DNA of 64,000 bases, taken from the NCBI RefSeq assembly GCF_900116225.1, contig NZ_FOZZ01000006.1:1-64000 (forward strand). The letters are read 5' to 3'. The position numbers and the translations under genes are program-made. Source of the DNA: Sphingobacterium wenxiniae (GTDB lineage Bacteria > Bacteroidota > Bacteroidia > Sphingobacteriales > Sphingobacteriaceae). Under the pieces are notes generated by a model. It worked only from the letters and a program-made list of their open reading frames with translations. It was not told the DNA's origin and searched no databases. Positions 36,501 through 44,076 of this stretch are shown here, piece by piece. Each line of letters begins with the position of its first letter. Position 1 is the first letter of the stretch.

Positions 36501-36687
36501 TGTCGGCCCGTTCGAAACATACGAAGAAGTGAAGACTTATGAATCCAGAATCTTACCTTTGCTTCTGGAAATCATGAAAGTGCCAGAGGAAGATTATAAT
36601 ACATTTATCATCACGAGAGAAACAATCGGCACATTAACGGATGGTATACAGATTAAAAATTACCATCAAGTATATACAGAGCAATAA
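33547..36687 (+). CDS. porW: Type IX secretion TPR lipoprotein PorW/SprE
   Basis: 1046 residues from the ATG at 33547; an in-frame TTG at 33502 would add 15 residues in front of the signal. The signal ends in VFVSAC (lipobox), so it is an exported lipoprotein. Tetratricopeptide-like helical repeats fill about residues 90-450 (EAYYIIGRAYYLKGAYYTAA, PLAYAWKSRTLLQINKLEAA) and again about 590-760. The opening FTSKYNILYNANLMLEGER matches the conserved start of the mature PorW/SprE family, which connects the trans-envelope ring to the outer-membrane parts of the type IX system. A Pro/Glu/Lys-rich linker (about 800-900) precedes a C-terminal sporulation-related-repeat-like domain (LFVGPFETYEEVKTYESRI), which may bind peptidoglycan. 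Confidence 0.82.
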   Translation: MVTNPRYSRSKRFPLYIIGMLFLMVFVSACQTFKSKGGRRPSQETDSTKTDFVQNFTSKYNILYNANLMLEGERKGIYNAANKNYQVRLTVFDEPTANGDPHKAMDSLIQKAYKIVNTKQESKYINEAYYIIGRAYYLKGAYYTAAEFFDKLIKDADDEPKYKPLAYAWKSRTLLQINKLEAAGKVIDSAFMFLDGNEKSRTFVNAAMANYLVRVGRVGEAIPFLEYALESNKDRYDRGRWRFLLAQLYRDNGQKDKAYQLFNKLAKSNVPFDMSFEADLQAAFLVGDRGGSGIEGRVKPLRAMLKEGKNMDYKDQILYQIGRIYLEEDDEENAFKFFNLSLAEPNGSAYQTTETYLTIADYRFAQEKYRQAQNYYDSTATVLPADYTDVNKVRRKLVYMTELTNLYEENLWLDTLISLGKLSEVDRTEQALKYAGASLIEKQKELDRQTYLAKKGKKVQGNSNSVNFNNAFATQQNTTMNTGISSNQFYFNNQDALLLGASEFKRKWGNRQLKDDWRFSADNTQPLAAQSGQVQDDQAKLAPKDSFDAVGFVEAEKARYLSAVPTTQEGFDTTLKTIHDNMVVIGNIYRDYTRDNQDAILAYEAFLARFPNTEAGAEVYYSLYRMYDGIDQTKSLVYKNRLLELFPNSLHAMVAKDPYYMDKINRDKRILDRTFEKLFALYTAGDHVAVIRQANEELEGVFQTSGMVAQIEYLKALAIGRVGRVSDFTNALEKIIEKYPTDSLVVPLAQENIAFIEKNPGLFVNRVNALQDIDKSRIAFVDEPDMTPWPALRIDGDYRTGVAIAQVKPKEEPVVVPEEVKQPELTEEKRQEIEMLLAGEMATKPKEVKSGTNIDVTGVSGPQKKADVIVADLGTIEEEKVAAQLETGNIASSNVNGAGINANKKLDAGAMNIGNIQINYGPNEYRDKKLFPDTATYFFTVNVMDPKVNLAPSRYGIGQFNRSRYARTNINHQLRLVNAENQLLFVGPFETYEEVKTYESRILPLLLEIMKVPEEDYNTFIITRETIGTLTDGIQIKNYHQVYTEQ

Positions 36688-36706
36688 TAGTTGTATTTAG
36701 CGTTCC

Positions 36707-38953
36707 ATGAAGAGAGAATCAAAAAAAAATAAATTAACAGAAGAAGATGTAAAACGATATAACCGTACCTTTTGGGGGGTGTTGTTAGGTTTTGTAGTGT
36801 TTGGGGCTTTATTTATATTGAGTGTAAGGATTGGTGTGTTCGGGAAGTTACCATCCTTTCAAGAACTGGAAAATCCTAAGAGCAATCTGGCATCGGAAAT
36901 ATTGTCGGATGACTTAAAGGTATTGGGAACATATTACAAACATAATCGTTCGAATGTAAAATATAGCGAGCTGTCTCCGCATTTGATCCATGCATTGATT
37001 TCTACAGAAGATAAGCGTTTTTACGATCATTCAGGGATTGATTATTCCCGTATGATAACCTCGGTTTTCTACACGTTGATGGGAAATAAGCAGGGAGGGA
37101 GTACGATTACGCAACAGTTGGCACTTAACCTGTTTTCCGAGAAAAGGGAACGTAGTACCTTGAAACGTATCAAGCAAAAATTTCAGGAGTGGATTACAGC
37201 TGTGCGTTTAGAGCGTAGCTATACCAAAGAAGAGATTATCACGATGTATTTCAACACGGTTGATTTCGGTGCGTATAATACATTTGGTATCAAGTCGGCA
37301 GCGCGTACATATTTCAATACCACACCAGACTTACTTACGCCAGAGCAAGCAGCTCTTTTGGTCGGTATGCTCAAAGGGACATATATCTATTCGCCGGTTA
37401 AATTCCCTGAAAATGCAAAATCCAGAAGGAATACCGTATTGAATAATATGGCTGGACAAAAATTCCTGACCAAAGAAGAGTCCGAGAAAGCAAAGGCTAC
37501 CCCTATTGATCTGCAATTGCGGATTTCTAATTATGGTGAAGGCTTGGCACCTTATTTTCGTGCGGTGTTAAAAGAGGAGATTAAGAAAGAGTTTCAACGT
37601 CTATCCATTACGAAAGCAGATGGTACACCATATGATCTGGATAAGGACGGTTTGAAAGTTTATACGCCGATTAATTACGCGATGCAGCAATATGCGGAAG
37701 AGTCGCAAAAGGAATGGATGAAAAAGCTGCAAAAGGATTTTGATAGGCAATATCGGAATTCAGATCCGTTCAAAGGTGATAATGCGCGGTTGTTGGTTAG
37801 CGGTATGCGCCGTTCTGATCGTTATCGTGTGTTGAAAGAGGCAGGTTTATCGCAGGAGGAAATCGAAAAAGAATTCAACAAGAAAGTGCCGATGAGCTTG
37901 TTTACTTATGAAGGCAACGTTGATACGGTGATGACACCCATGGACTCCATCCGCTACAATAAACTGTTCCTTCGCAATGCTGTAATGTCCATGGAACCGA
38001 AAACCGGTCATATTAAGGCCTGGGTTGGAGGGACGAGCTTTGAGCATTTTAAATTCGACCATGTGAAATTGGCTGAAAGACAGGTTGGTTCTACGGCGAA
38101 GCCATTTGTGTATGCATATGCTATAGATAATGGTTTTTCACCTTGTAACTCTGTTCCTAACCACATGCAGACATACGGGAACTGGACACCGCGAGGTACG
38201 GTACAAGGTGGTGATCCCATTACGCTGAAGAACGCTTTGAAATTCTCGCAAAACTTTGCGACCGCTTATATTATCAATGAGGTGGGGGCTGCCAATGTTG
38301 CGTCGCTTACCAAAAAAATGGGAATAACATCTAATGTGCCTAATTATCCGTCTATTGCTCTAGGCGCTTATGAAGCTTCGGTATATGATATGGTAGGCGC
38401 TTATTCGGCGTTGGTTAATCATGGAACGTGGATTGAACCTACCATGATTTTACGGATAGAGGATAAAAATGGAACCCCTATATACGATAAAGCACCGAAA
38501 GTAGTCAAAGCGTTGAATAGCGAAACGGCTTATATCATGGTGGACATGTTGAAAGGCGTAGTTGATGGAGGTACAGGGTCTCGTTTGAGACGTGCTGAAT
38601 ATGGTGGCTTGACCAATCCTATCGGTGGTAAAACCGGTACGACAAATGATAACTCGGATGCTTGGTTTATCGGCATCACCCCAGAATTAGTGACTGGTGT
38701 CTGGACAGGGGCTGAAGATAGAGGTATCCGCTTTTACAGCATGGCTTCAGGACAAGGTGCATCGGCTGCATTGCCAATCTTCGGTTTGTATATGAAGAAA
38801 GTATACAACGATAAGGAGCTGCATTATACGAAAGATGATTTTCCTTTGCCTCCTGGGGGGGTGACCCGAGAAGTAGACTGTAGCAAGTTTGTGCCTTTTC
38901 ATGGTACTCCACAGGATGATGGACCATTGAATGATGACAGATTAGGTTTTTAA
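36707..38953 (+). CDS. Class A penicillin-binding protein (PBP1A type)
   Basis: 748 residues. A cytoplasmic N-terminus and one membrane helix (about 24-46) precede the GT51 glycosyltransferase domain, with its catalytic glutamate in STEDKRFYDHSGID and the motif GGSTITQQLALN. The C-terminal transpeptidase domain has the serine motif GSTAKPF, the SQN motif (KFSQNFATAY) and GKTGTTND. It polymerises and cross-links peptidoglycan. It starts 19 bases after the porW stop, so the two may be co-transcribed. The C-terminus (FHGTPQDDGPLNDDRLGF) is short and acidic. Confidence 0.96.
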   Translation: MKRESKKNKLTEEDVKRYNRTFWGVLLGFVVFGALFILSVRIGVFGKLPSFQELENPKSNLASEILSDDLKVLGTYYKHNRSNVKYSELSPHLIHALISTEDKRFYDHSGIDYSRMITSVFYTLMGNKQGGSTITQQLALNLFSEKRERSTLKRIKQKFQEWITAVRLERSYTKEEIITMYFNTVDFGAYNTFGIKSAARTYFNTTPDLLTPEQAALLVGMLKGTYIYSPVKFPENAKSRRNTVLNNMAGQKFLTKEESEKAKATPIDLQLRISNYGEGLAPYFRAVLKEEIKKEFQRLSITKADGTPYDLDKDGLKVYTPINYAMQQYAEESQKEWMKKLQKDFDRQYRNSDPFKGDNARLLVSGMRRSDRYRVLKEAGLSQEEIEKEFNKKVPMSLFTYEGNVDTVMTPMDSIRYNKLFLRNAVMSMEPKTGHIKAWVGGTSFEHFKFDHVKLAERQVGSTAKPFVYAYAIDNGFSPCNSVPNHMQTYGNWTPRGTVQGGDPITLKNALKFSQNFATAYIINEVGAANVASLTKKMGITSNVPNYPSIALGAYEASVYDMVGAYSALVNHGTWIEPTMILRIEDKNGTPIYDKAPKVVKALNSETAYIMVDMLKGVVDGGTGSRLRRAEYGGLTNPIGGKTGTTNDNSDAWFIGITPELVTGVWTGAEDRGIRFYSMASGQGASAALPIFGLYMKKVYNDKELHYTKDDFPLPPGGVTREVDCSKFVPFHGTPQDDGPLNDDRLGF

Positions 38954-38985
38954 ATAAGTGTGATGGGTACTGGCCTCGTCCATGT

Positions 38986-39090
38986 CCTCGTTCTCGTTTG
39001 TAACGAGGGTGTCTAGAGCACCATATTTAATAATCAAACTCATATATAACTTATGGGTCAACAGTAGGTCCCGGGGAGGGACGAAAAGAG
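38986..39090. repeat. Intergenic palindromes upstream of uvrC
   Basis: CCTCGTT/AACGAGG (38986-38992 and 39002-39008) repeats the stem found after uvrB. GTCCC-GGGGA-GGGAC (39068-39082) followed by GAAAAG matches GTCCC-GGCGA-GGGAC then GGAAAG at 23190. These sit in the 159-base gap before uvrC. Confidence 0.6.
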
Positions 39091-39112
39091 ATTGCAGGGA
39101 TAAGGAAGGATA

Positions 39113-40918
39113 ATGTCTACATTCGATTATAGAGAAGAGCTAAAGAAAATACCCCATAAGCCCGGTGTATATCAATATTTTGATAAGAATAACGAACTGA
39201 TTTATATTGGTAAGGCAAAAGACCTTCGTAATCGTGTAGGTTCGTATTTTGTCAATGATCATCAGTTAAACGGTAAAACACGTGTCTTGGTGCGGAAAAT
39301 AAACCGTATCGCTTTTACCATTGTGGATACCGAGATCGATGCTTGGCTTCTGGAGAATAACTTGATAAAGAAGCATAAGCCTCGCTATAATGTCTTGTTG
39401 AAGGATGATAAGACCTATCCTTGGATTGTCATTAAACAGGAGCATTTTCCCCGTGTATTCTGGACTCGAAAATATATTAAAGACGGTTCTCGCTATTATG
39501 GTCCCTATGCTTCCGTAGGTATGATGCATATCATTCTGGACATGATTCGGGAACTGTTCCCTCTAAGAACCTGTAATCTGAACTTATCTCCAGAAAATAT
39601 TGCCAAAGGAAAATATAAGATATGTTTGGAATATCAGATTGGGAACTGTAAGGGGCCTTGTGAGGGTTATCAATCAGAAGAAGATTACGAGCAAAATTTA
39701 GCTGACATTAAAGATATCTTGAACGGGAAGATTTCCGTGGTCACCAATAGACTGAAAAGTCAGATGCAGGCTGCGGTAGAAGAACTCGATTTTGAAGGAG
39801 CTCATCGTTTGAAAGTGAAGTTAGATAAACTGTCCAATTATCAAAGTAAATCCACCGTGGTAAGCTCATCCATTACCAATGTCGATGTATTCAGTATAGC
39901 ATCAGATGAAAGCTATGCGTTTGTCAATTATTTGAAAGTGGTACATGGAGTCGTCATACAGACTCAGACTGTGGAGATGAAAAAACGATTGGATGAAACC
40001 GAACAGGAATTGCTGTCTTTGGCAATCCCTGAAATCCGTAACCGATTTAAAAGTACCTCTCGGGAGATTATTATCCCTTTTGAAATGGATATTGAAACGG
40101 ATAGTAGCCTAAAATTTACTATTCCAAGAGCAGGAGAGAAAAAAAATCTACTCGATTTATCGCTTAAAAATGTCGCTTATTTCAAGAAGGAACGTATGCT
40201 ACAATACGAAAAGTTGAATCCGGAAATCAAAACCGAACGCATTCTCCAACAGATGCAAAAGGATTTACGAATGAATGTGCTTCCTCGTCATATCGAATGT
40301 TTTGATAATTCCAATATACAAGGGAATTACCCTGTGTCGGCCATCGTTGTGTTCAAAGATGCAAAACCCTCTAAAAAGGATTATAGGCATTTTAATGTGA
40401 AAACGGTTGTGGGACCCAATGATTTTGCAACAATGGAGGAAGCTGTATTCCGGCGTTATCGTCGTCTGTTGGATGAAGACCAAGAGCTACCCCAGTTGAT
40501 TATTATTGATGGTGGAAAGGGACAGCTTGGCGCGGCGTTGAAAAGTCTCAAACTATTGGGTATTGAAAAGAAAGTGACTGTTATTGGTATAGCAAAACGT
40601 TTGGAAGAGCTGTACTATCCTGGGGATCAGTATCCGCTTTATCTGGACAAAAAATCAGAGACGTTGAAGATCATACAACATCTTCGAGACGAAGCCCACC
40701 GTTTCGGGATTACCTTTCACCGCAATCAACGTAGTCGAAAGACTTTTGTTTCCGAATTGGAGAATATCCCAGGGGTAGGGAAGACTTCTGTCGAAAAATT
40801 GTTGAAGACATTTAAGTCTGCAAAGAAAGTTAAGGAAGCTTCAGATGAGGAGCTAAAAAAAGTGCTTAACCTTAAACAGGTTAAAGCACTTCGTGAATAT
40901 TTTAGCGATAAGCAGTAA
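39113..40918 (+). CDS. uvrC: Excinuclease ABC subunit C
   Basis: 601 residues. It makes both incisions in nucleotide excision repair. The N-terminal GIY-YIG nuclease is seen in KPGVYQYF ... ELIYIGKAKDLRNRV, then cysteines for a zinc or Fe-S site (LRTCNLNL, ICLEYQIGNCKGPCEGY), a UVR domain (about 205-235, partner of UvrB), an RNase H-like endonuclease domain (HIECFDNSNIQG, IIIDGGKGQLGAA) and a C-terminal HhH region (LENIPGVGKTSVEKLLK). GAAGG precedes the ATG. Confidence 0.97.
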   Translation: MSTFDYREELKKIPHKPGVYQYFDKNNELIYIGKAKDLRNRVGSYFVNDHQLNGKTRVLVRKINRIAFTIVDTEIDAWLLENNLIKKHKPRYNVLLKDDKTYPWIVIKQEHFPRVFWTRKYIKDGSRYYGPYASVGMMHIILDMIRELFPLRTCNLNLSPENIAKGKYKICLEYQIGNCKGPCEGYQSEEDYEQNLADIKDILNGKISVVTNRLKSQMQAAVEELDFEGAHRLKVKLDKLSNYQSKSTVVSSSITNVDVFSIASDESYAFVNYLKVVHGVVIQTQTVEMKKRLDETEQELLSLAIPEIRNRFKSTSREIIIPFEMDIETDSSLKFTIPRAGEKKNLLDLSLKNVAYFKKERMLQYEKLNPEIKTERILQQMQKDLRMNVLPRHIECFDNSNIQGNYPVSAIVVFKDAKPSKKDYRHFNVKTVVGPNDFATMEEAVFRRYRRLLDEDQELPQLIIIDGGKGQLGAALKSLKLLGIEKKVTVIGIAKRLEELYYPGDQYPLYLDKKSETLKIIQHLRDEAHRFGITFHRNQRSRKTFVSELENIPGVGKTSVEKLLKTFKSAKKVKEASDEELKKVLNLKQVKALREYFSDKQ

Positions 40919-40956
40919 GCTTTAAGCAAATGGCTTATAGCCTATAGCTTAAGGTC

Positions 40957-41835
40957 TTAGTCCTCATACCCAAATCTTTTGAGCATATTCTTTTTGGCTC
41001 TCCAGTCTGGGATAACTTTTACGAAGAGTTCTAAGAAAACCTTTCCTCCAATAAACTCTTCAATGTCCTGACGAGCGTATGTTCCTACTTTTTTAATCAT
41101 AGACCCAGCCTTTCCAACGATGATATTTTTCTGTGAATCCCGCTCTACATATATTTCGGCCGCTATACGGGTAATATTAGCTTCCTCTTTATAGGATGTA
41201 ACGGCAACTTCTGTACTGTAGGGAATTTCTTTGTCGTAAAGTTTGAAAATCTTTTCTCGGATCATCTCCGACACAAAGAAGCGCATATTTTTGTCCGTCA
41301 ACTCATCTTTTTCATAATAAGGCGGATGTACAGGCATCTTTTCTTTGATGTAGTCCATAATATTGGCTACTCCATACTCATGCAGTGCGGAGATAGCGAA
41401 AATAGTATCGGGGTTGATCTTTTCTTTCCAGAACTCAATTTTTGCCTTTACCTCTTCTTCCGAAGATTTATCAATTTTGTTGATCAATACGGCAACAGGA
41501 GAGGAAGTCTTGCGCAATCTTTCGATGACATCGTTTTCGTCATACTTTTCATGAATATCGGTAACGAAAAGAATCACATCGGCATCAATAAGTGAGCCTT
41601 GAACAAAGTTCATCATGGATTCCTGTAGCGAGTAATTGGGCTTGATGACGCCAGGAGTGTCGGAAAAAACGATTTGATAATCTTCCTCATTGACGATACC
41701 AATGATGCGGTGACGCGTAGTCTGCGCTTTGGGAGTGATAATAGACATCTTCTCACCAACTAAGGAGTTCATTAACGTGGATTTCCCGGCATTGGGTTTT
41801 CCGATAATACTTACAAATCCTGCTTTATGCGTCAT
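40957..41835 (-). CDS. era: GTPase Era
   Basis: 292 residues from the ATG at 41835 (MTHKAGFVSIIGKPNAGKST); a longer frame to 41925 lacks a plausible start. Era binds the 3' end of 16S rRNA during 30S assembly. G1 GKPNAGKST, G3 DTPG, G4 NKID and G5 SAL are present; the C-terminal KH domain shows IYVERDSQKNIIVGKAGSMIKKVGT. It converges with uvrC over a 38-base gap with repeated TAAGC/GCTTA pieces that may form a terminator. Confidence 0.96.
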   Translation of the reverse strand: MTHKAGFVSIIGKPNAGKSTLMNSLVGEKMSIITPKAQTTRHRIIGIVNEEDYQIVFSDTPGVIKPNYSLQESMMNFVQGSLIDADVILFVTDIHEKYDENDVIERLRKTSSPVAVLINKIDKSSEEEVKAKIEFWKEKINPDTIFAISALHEYGVANIMDYIKEKMPVHPPYYEKDELTDKNMRFFVSEMIREKIFKLYDKEIPYSTEVAVTSYKEEANITRIAAEIYVERDSQKNIIVGKAGSMIKKVGTYARQDIEEFIGGKVFLELFVKVIPDWRAKKNMLKRFGYED

Positions 41836-42060
41836 ATATTTATTTTTTACCAGTACAAAGAAACGAAAAATATGTGAATCATTAAGAAGATAACAAAGTT
41901 CACACTTGCTATTAGAGTCTGTCAAAAAGAATCCAATACATGGTGATGTGTCTATCTCAGAGCCAAATTTAATGCATATGGATTGGGAAAATTGGGGCCT
42001 GGTGTCTAAATTGATTCATCAAAAAGGCCAAATAATTCCATGTCTAGTTCTTTCAATATA
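41836..42060. other. Gene-free stretch upstream of era
   Basis: It should contain the era promoter on the minus strand, but I find no clear TTTG/TAnnTTTG pair. On the plus strand it looks like non-coding or decayed sequence leading to the terminator at 42061, whose gene I cannot identify. Confidence 0.4.
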
Positions 42061-42096
42061 GACCTATAAGGTTTCCAAAACCTTATAGGTCTTTTT
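42061..42096 (+). terminator. Rho-independent terminator without an obvious gene
   Basis: GACCTATAAGG (42061-42071) pairs with CCTTATAGGTC (42081-42091), followed by TTTTT. No plus-strand gene precedes it, so it may be left from a lost gene or end an unannotated transcript. Confidence 0.8.
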
Positions 42097-42201
42097 CGCT
42101 TTTAAGGTCAATTTCTGAGGTTTGAACCAATTATATTTAAGCTATTATAAAGCTATGTCAGTACGCTATTGTATGAAATCAGGGTGCTGATGACTCAATA
42201 G

Positions 42202-42410
42202 CGGATAATACATTCCCATAACTTACTGACCAAGAATCGGGACATAGCTTTGCTTAATGTCGACGAGACCACATATAAACGAGATGTTGAATAGGGATCA
42301 CCCAGCCTGATGAAACGGTCCGGTATCGTTATGTATCGAGGGGAGAACCTGTTTAAAAAGTCTGGAAAGAGCGATGGAAAAAGACGATGTTAAATGACAA
42401 AATAGAAAAA
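42202..42410 (+). pseudogene. Possible transposase scrap (IS66-like DETT motif)
   Basis: One plus-strand frame reads LLTKNRDIALLNVDETTYK, a stop, then KRSGIVMYRGE. The DETT block after a hydrophobic strand resembles the catalytic start of IS66-type transposases, and the downstream part recalls its WVYR block. It is interrupted and has no start, so at best it is a decayed fragment. The evidence is one short motif. Confidence 0.22.
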
Positions 42411-42436
42411 CATGCTCATTCGCAGCACACACATAG

Positions 42437-42706
42437 TGATGATGTCATGTGCATGAACCATCATGTAGGTATACATAAGCATGATGTATGCTTACAGGGG
42501 TATGTTGCCTACGGACAACATATCCATGTCACGAGACACTGTATCCATGTCAGCTGACTATATAACCAAGTCTCGTTACACTACGGTAAAGTAACGGGAC
42601 TTGGTTATGTTGATGACTTACATCGTCTTATTGTCATTATACTTTATGGTATTGTCAAGAGACCTGACGTCCATGTATTGAGACGCCAAGTCTATGTATA
42701 GACTGG
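42437..42706. repeat. Tract of consecutive short palindromes
   Basis: Non-coding tract with successive dyads: TAAGCAT/ATGCTTA (42476-42494), TATGTTG/CAACATA (42501-42522), GTCAGCTGAC (42549-42558), an 18-bp stem ATAACCAAGTC(T)CGTTAC against GTAACG(G)GACTTGGTTAT (42562-42579 and 42591-42608), and AGTCTAT/ATAGACT (42689-42704). CATG and the phrase TATCCATGTCA recur. The large hairpin has only a G-U pair in its arms and an 11-base loop, but no T run. It lies just upstream of the tRNA promoter. Confidence 0.7.
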
Positions 42707-42740
42707 AAATGGTGCTTTTTTACAATTTTTGATTTTATAT

Positions 42741-42771
42741 TTTGTTTATAACTTAAAAAGTCCTACCTTTG
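42741..42771 (+). promoter_or_regulatory. Promoter of the tandem initiator tRNA genes
   Basis: TTTG (42741-42744), exactly 19 bases, TACCTTTG (42764-42771). This is the full Bacteroidota consensus, 14 bases upstream of the first tRNA. The spacer between the tRNAs shows no second promoter, so both are probably on one transcript. Confidence 0.85.
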
Positions 42772-42785
42772 TGCCACCAAAACAT

Positions 42786-42858
<73 letters not shown>

Positions 42859-42863
42859 CTAAA

Positions 42864-42884
42864 AAGTCTAAGCAGTGTAGACTT
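42864..42884 (+). other. Hairpin in the spacer between tandem tRNAs
   Basis: AAGTCTA (42864-42870) pairs with TAGACTT (42878-42884) around a 7-base loop. It may be a processing signal between the two tRNAs; the short T stretch is too weak for an efficient terminator. The AGTCTA/TAGACT arms also occur upstream at 42689-42704. Confidence 0.5.
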
Positions 42885-42901
42885 ATCACAAAAAGAAACA
42901 T

Positions 42902-42974
<73 letters not shown>

Positions 42975-42976
42975 CT

Positions 42977-43010
42977 AAAAGCTCTAAGTTAACTTAGGGC
43001 TTTTCTTTTA
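42977..43010 (+). terminator. Terminator of the tRNA transcript
   Basis: AAAAGCTCTAAGTT (42977-42990) is directly followed by AACTTAGGGCTTTT, its complement with one G-U pair, then TCTTTT. Confidence 0.85.
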
Positions 43011-43040
43011 ATACTACCATGATTATATTGTAATCGGATC

Positions 43041-43817
43041 ATGTTGCCTAACTCCTTAGGAGGCTGGAGTTCTATTGTACCTACGCAAAGTTTAGTGGAT
43101 GCATATGAAACCAAAGACGGAGAGGAAATAACAGCTTCGTCTGCATATAACCCCGCGAAACCATTCGAAAATAGGGATCCGCGTTTTGAAGCAACAGTCA
43201 TTTATCCAGGAGCTTTGTATACAGGCAAATATTTTGATCCCCTGAATCCCAACTCTATTGATTACCCTTCGGGACCAGACAATGCGTCAAGTACAGGTTA
43301 TAACTATCGTAAATATATCCAGGAACCTTCATCCTATGCCAATGTATGGAATGTAGGAACAAATATTATTGTTCAGCGCTATGCAGAGATTTTGCTTTTG
43401 AATGCTGAAGCAAAGATTGAATTGAACCAAATTGATAATAGTGTTTATGACAATATTGATCTGGTGAGAGAAAGAGCGGGTATGGGTAAAGTCAATAAAG
43501 CTGTTTATAGCGGACAGGCAAAACTAAGGGAATTAGTTCGTCGTGAACTGCGTGTAGAATTGGCAGGAGAAGGGCGTAGAAGATTTGATATCATCCGTTG
43601 GGGAATAGCAAAAGAGGTGATGAGTGGTCCAGTATATGGCTCTTTGTCAAAAGGTACAGTTAATTCTGCTACTGGAGAGGTAACATTTACTTCTTTGACA
43701 GACAGATTTTTTGTGGAAAACAGGACTTTTGTTGATGGGAGAGATAATTTGTGGCCAATTCCGCAAAATGTCATTGATCGCGGTAAAGGTACGTTGGATC
43801 AAAATCCAAATTACTAA
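43041..43817 (+). pseudogene. Truncated SusD/RagB protein, C-terminal half only
   Basis: 258 residues beginning within a SusD-like domain (LPNSLGGWSSIVPTQSLVDAYET), ending with the standard NLWPIPQNVIDRGKGTLDQNPNY. Other family blocks: IIVQRYAEILLLNAEAKIELN and LRELVRRELRVELAGEGRRRFDIIRWG. The N-terminal half, signal peptide and lipobox are missing; a TGA stands 7 codons before the ATG. The cut lies about 65 bases after the tRNA terminator region begins, and no matching susC precedes it. The C-terminus does not match the complete SusD at 47161, so it comes from another locus. It has its own terminator at 43841. Confidence 0.85.
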
Positions 43818-43840
43818 GCATTTGTTGCTTTTTATCTTGA

Positions 43841-43876
43841 AAAAAGGGCAATCGTTATTCGATTGCTCTTTTTTTG
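43841..43876 (+). terminator. Terminator after the susD remnant
   Basis: AAAAAGGGCAATCG (43841-43854) pairs with CGATTGCTCTTTTT (43860-43873), one G-U pair, followed by Ts. Confidence 0.88.
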
Positions 43877-43944
43877 TTTGCTTCTTCTTTTCTTGGAGAA
43901 ACAATAAGGTAGAAAACAGAAGCGTTACATCTTTTTATTGGTAC

Positions 43945-43980
43945 AAACGATTGCGTTATTTTACGCAATCGTTTTCGTTT
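43945..43980 (+). terminator. Second terminator-like hairpin before susC
   Basis: AAACGATTGCGT (43945-43956) pairs with ACGCAATCGTTT (43963-43974), then TTCGTTT. A smaller hairpin TTAGCTT/AAGCTAA (44012-44029) sits 48 bases upstream of the susC ATG, in its probable leader. Confidence 0.6.
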
Positions 43981-44076
43981 AATGTAAAATTCTCATTTGC
44001 ATAACATTTCCTTAGCTTGCAAAAGCTAAATAATCATAGCTAACTAAATTTTTTTGAAAACCTTAAAAATTGTTTT

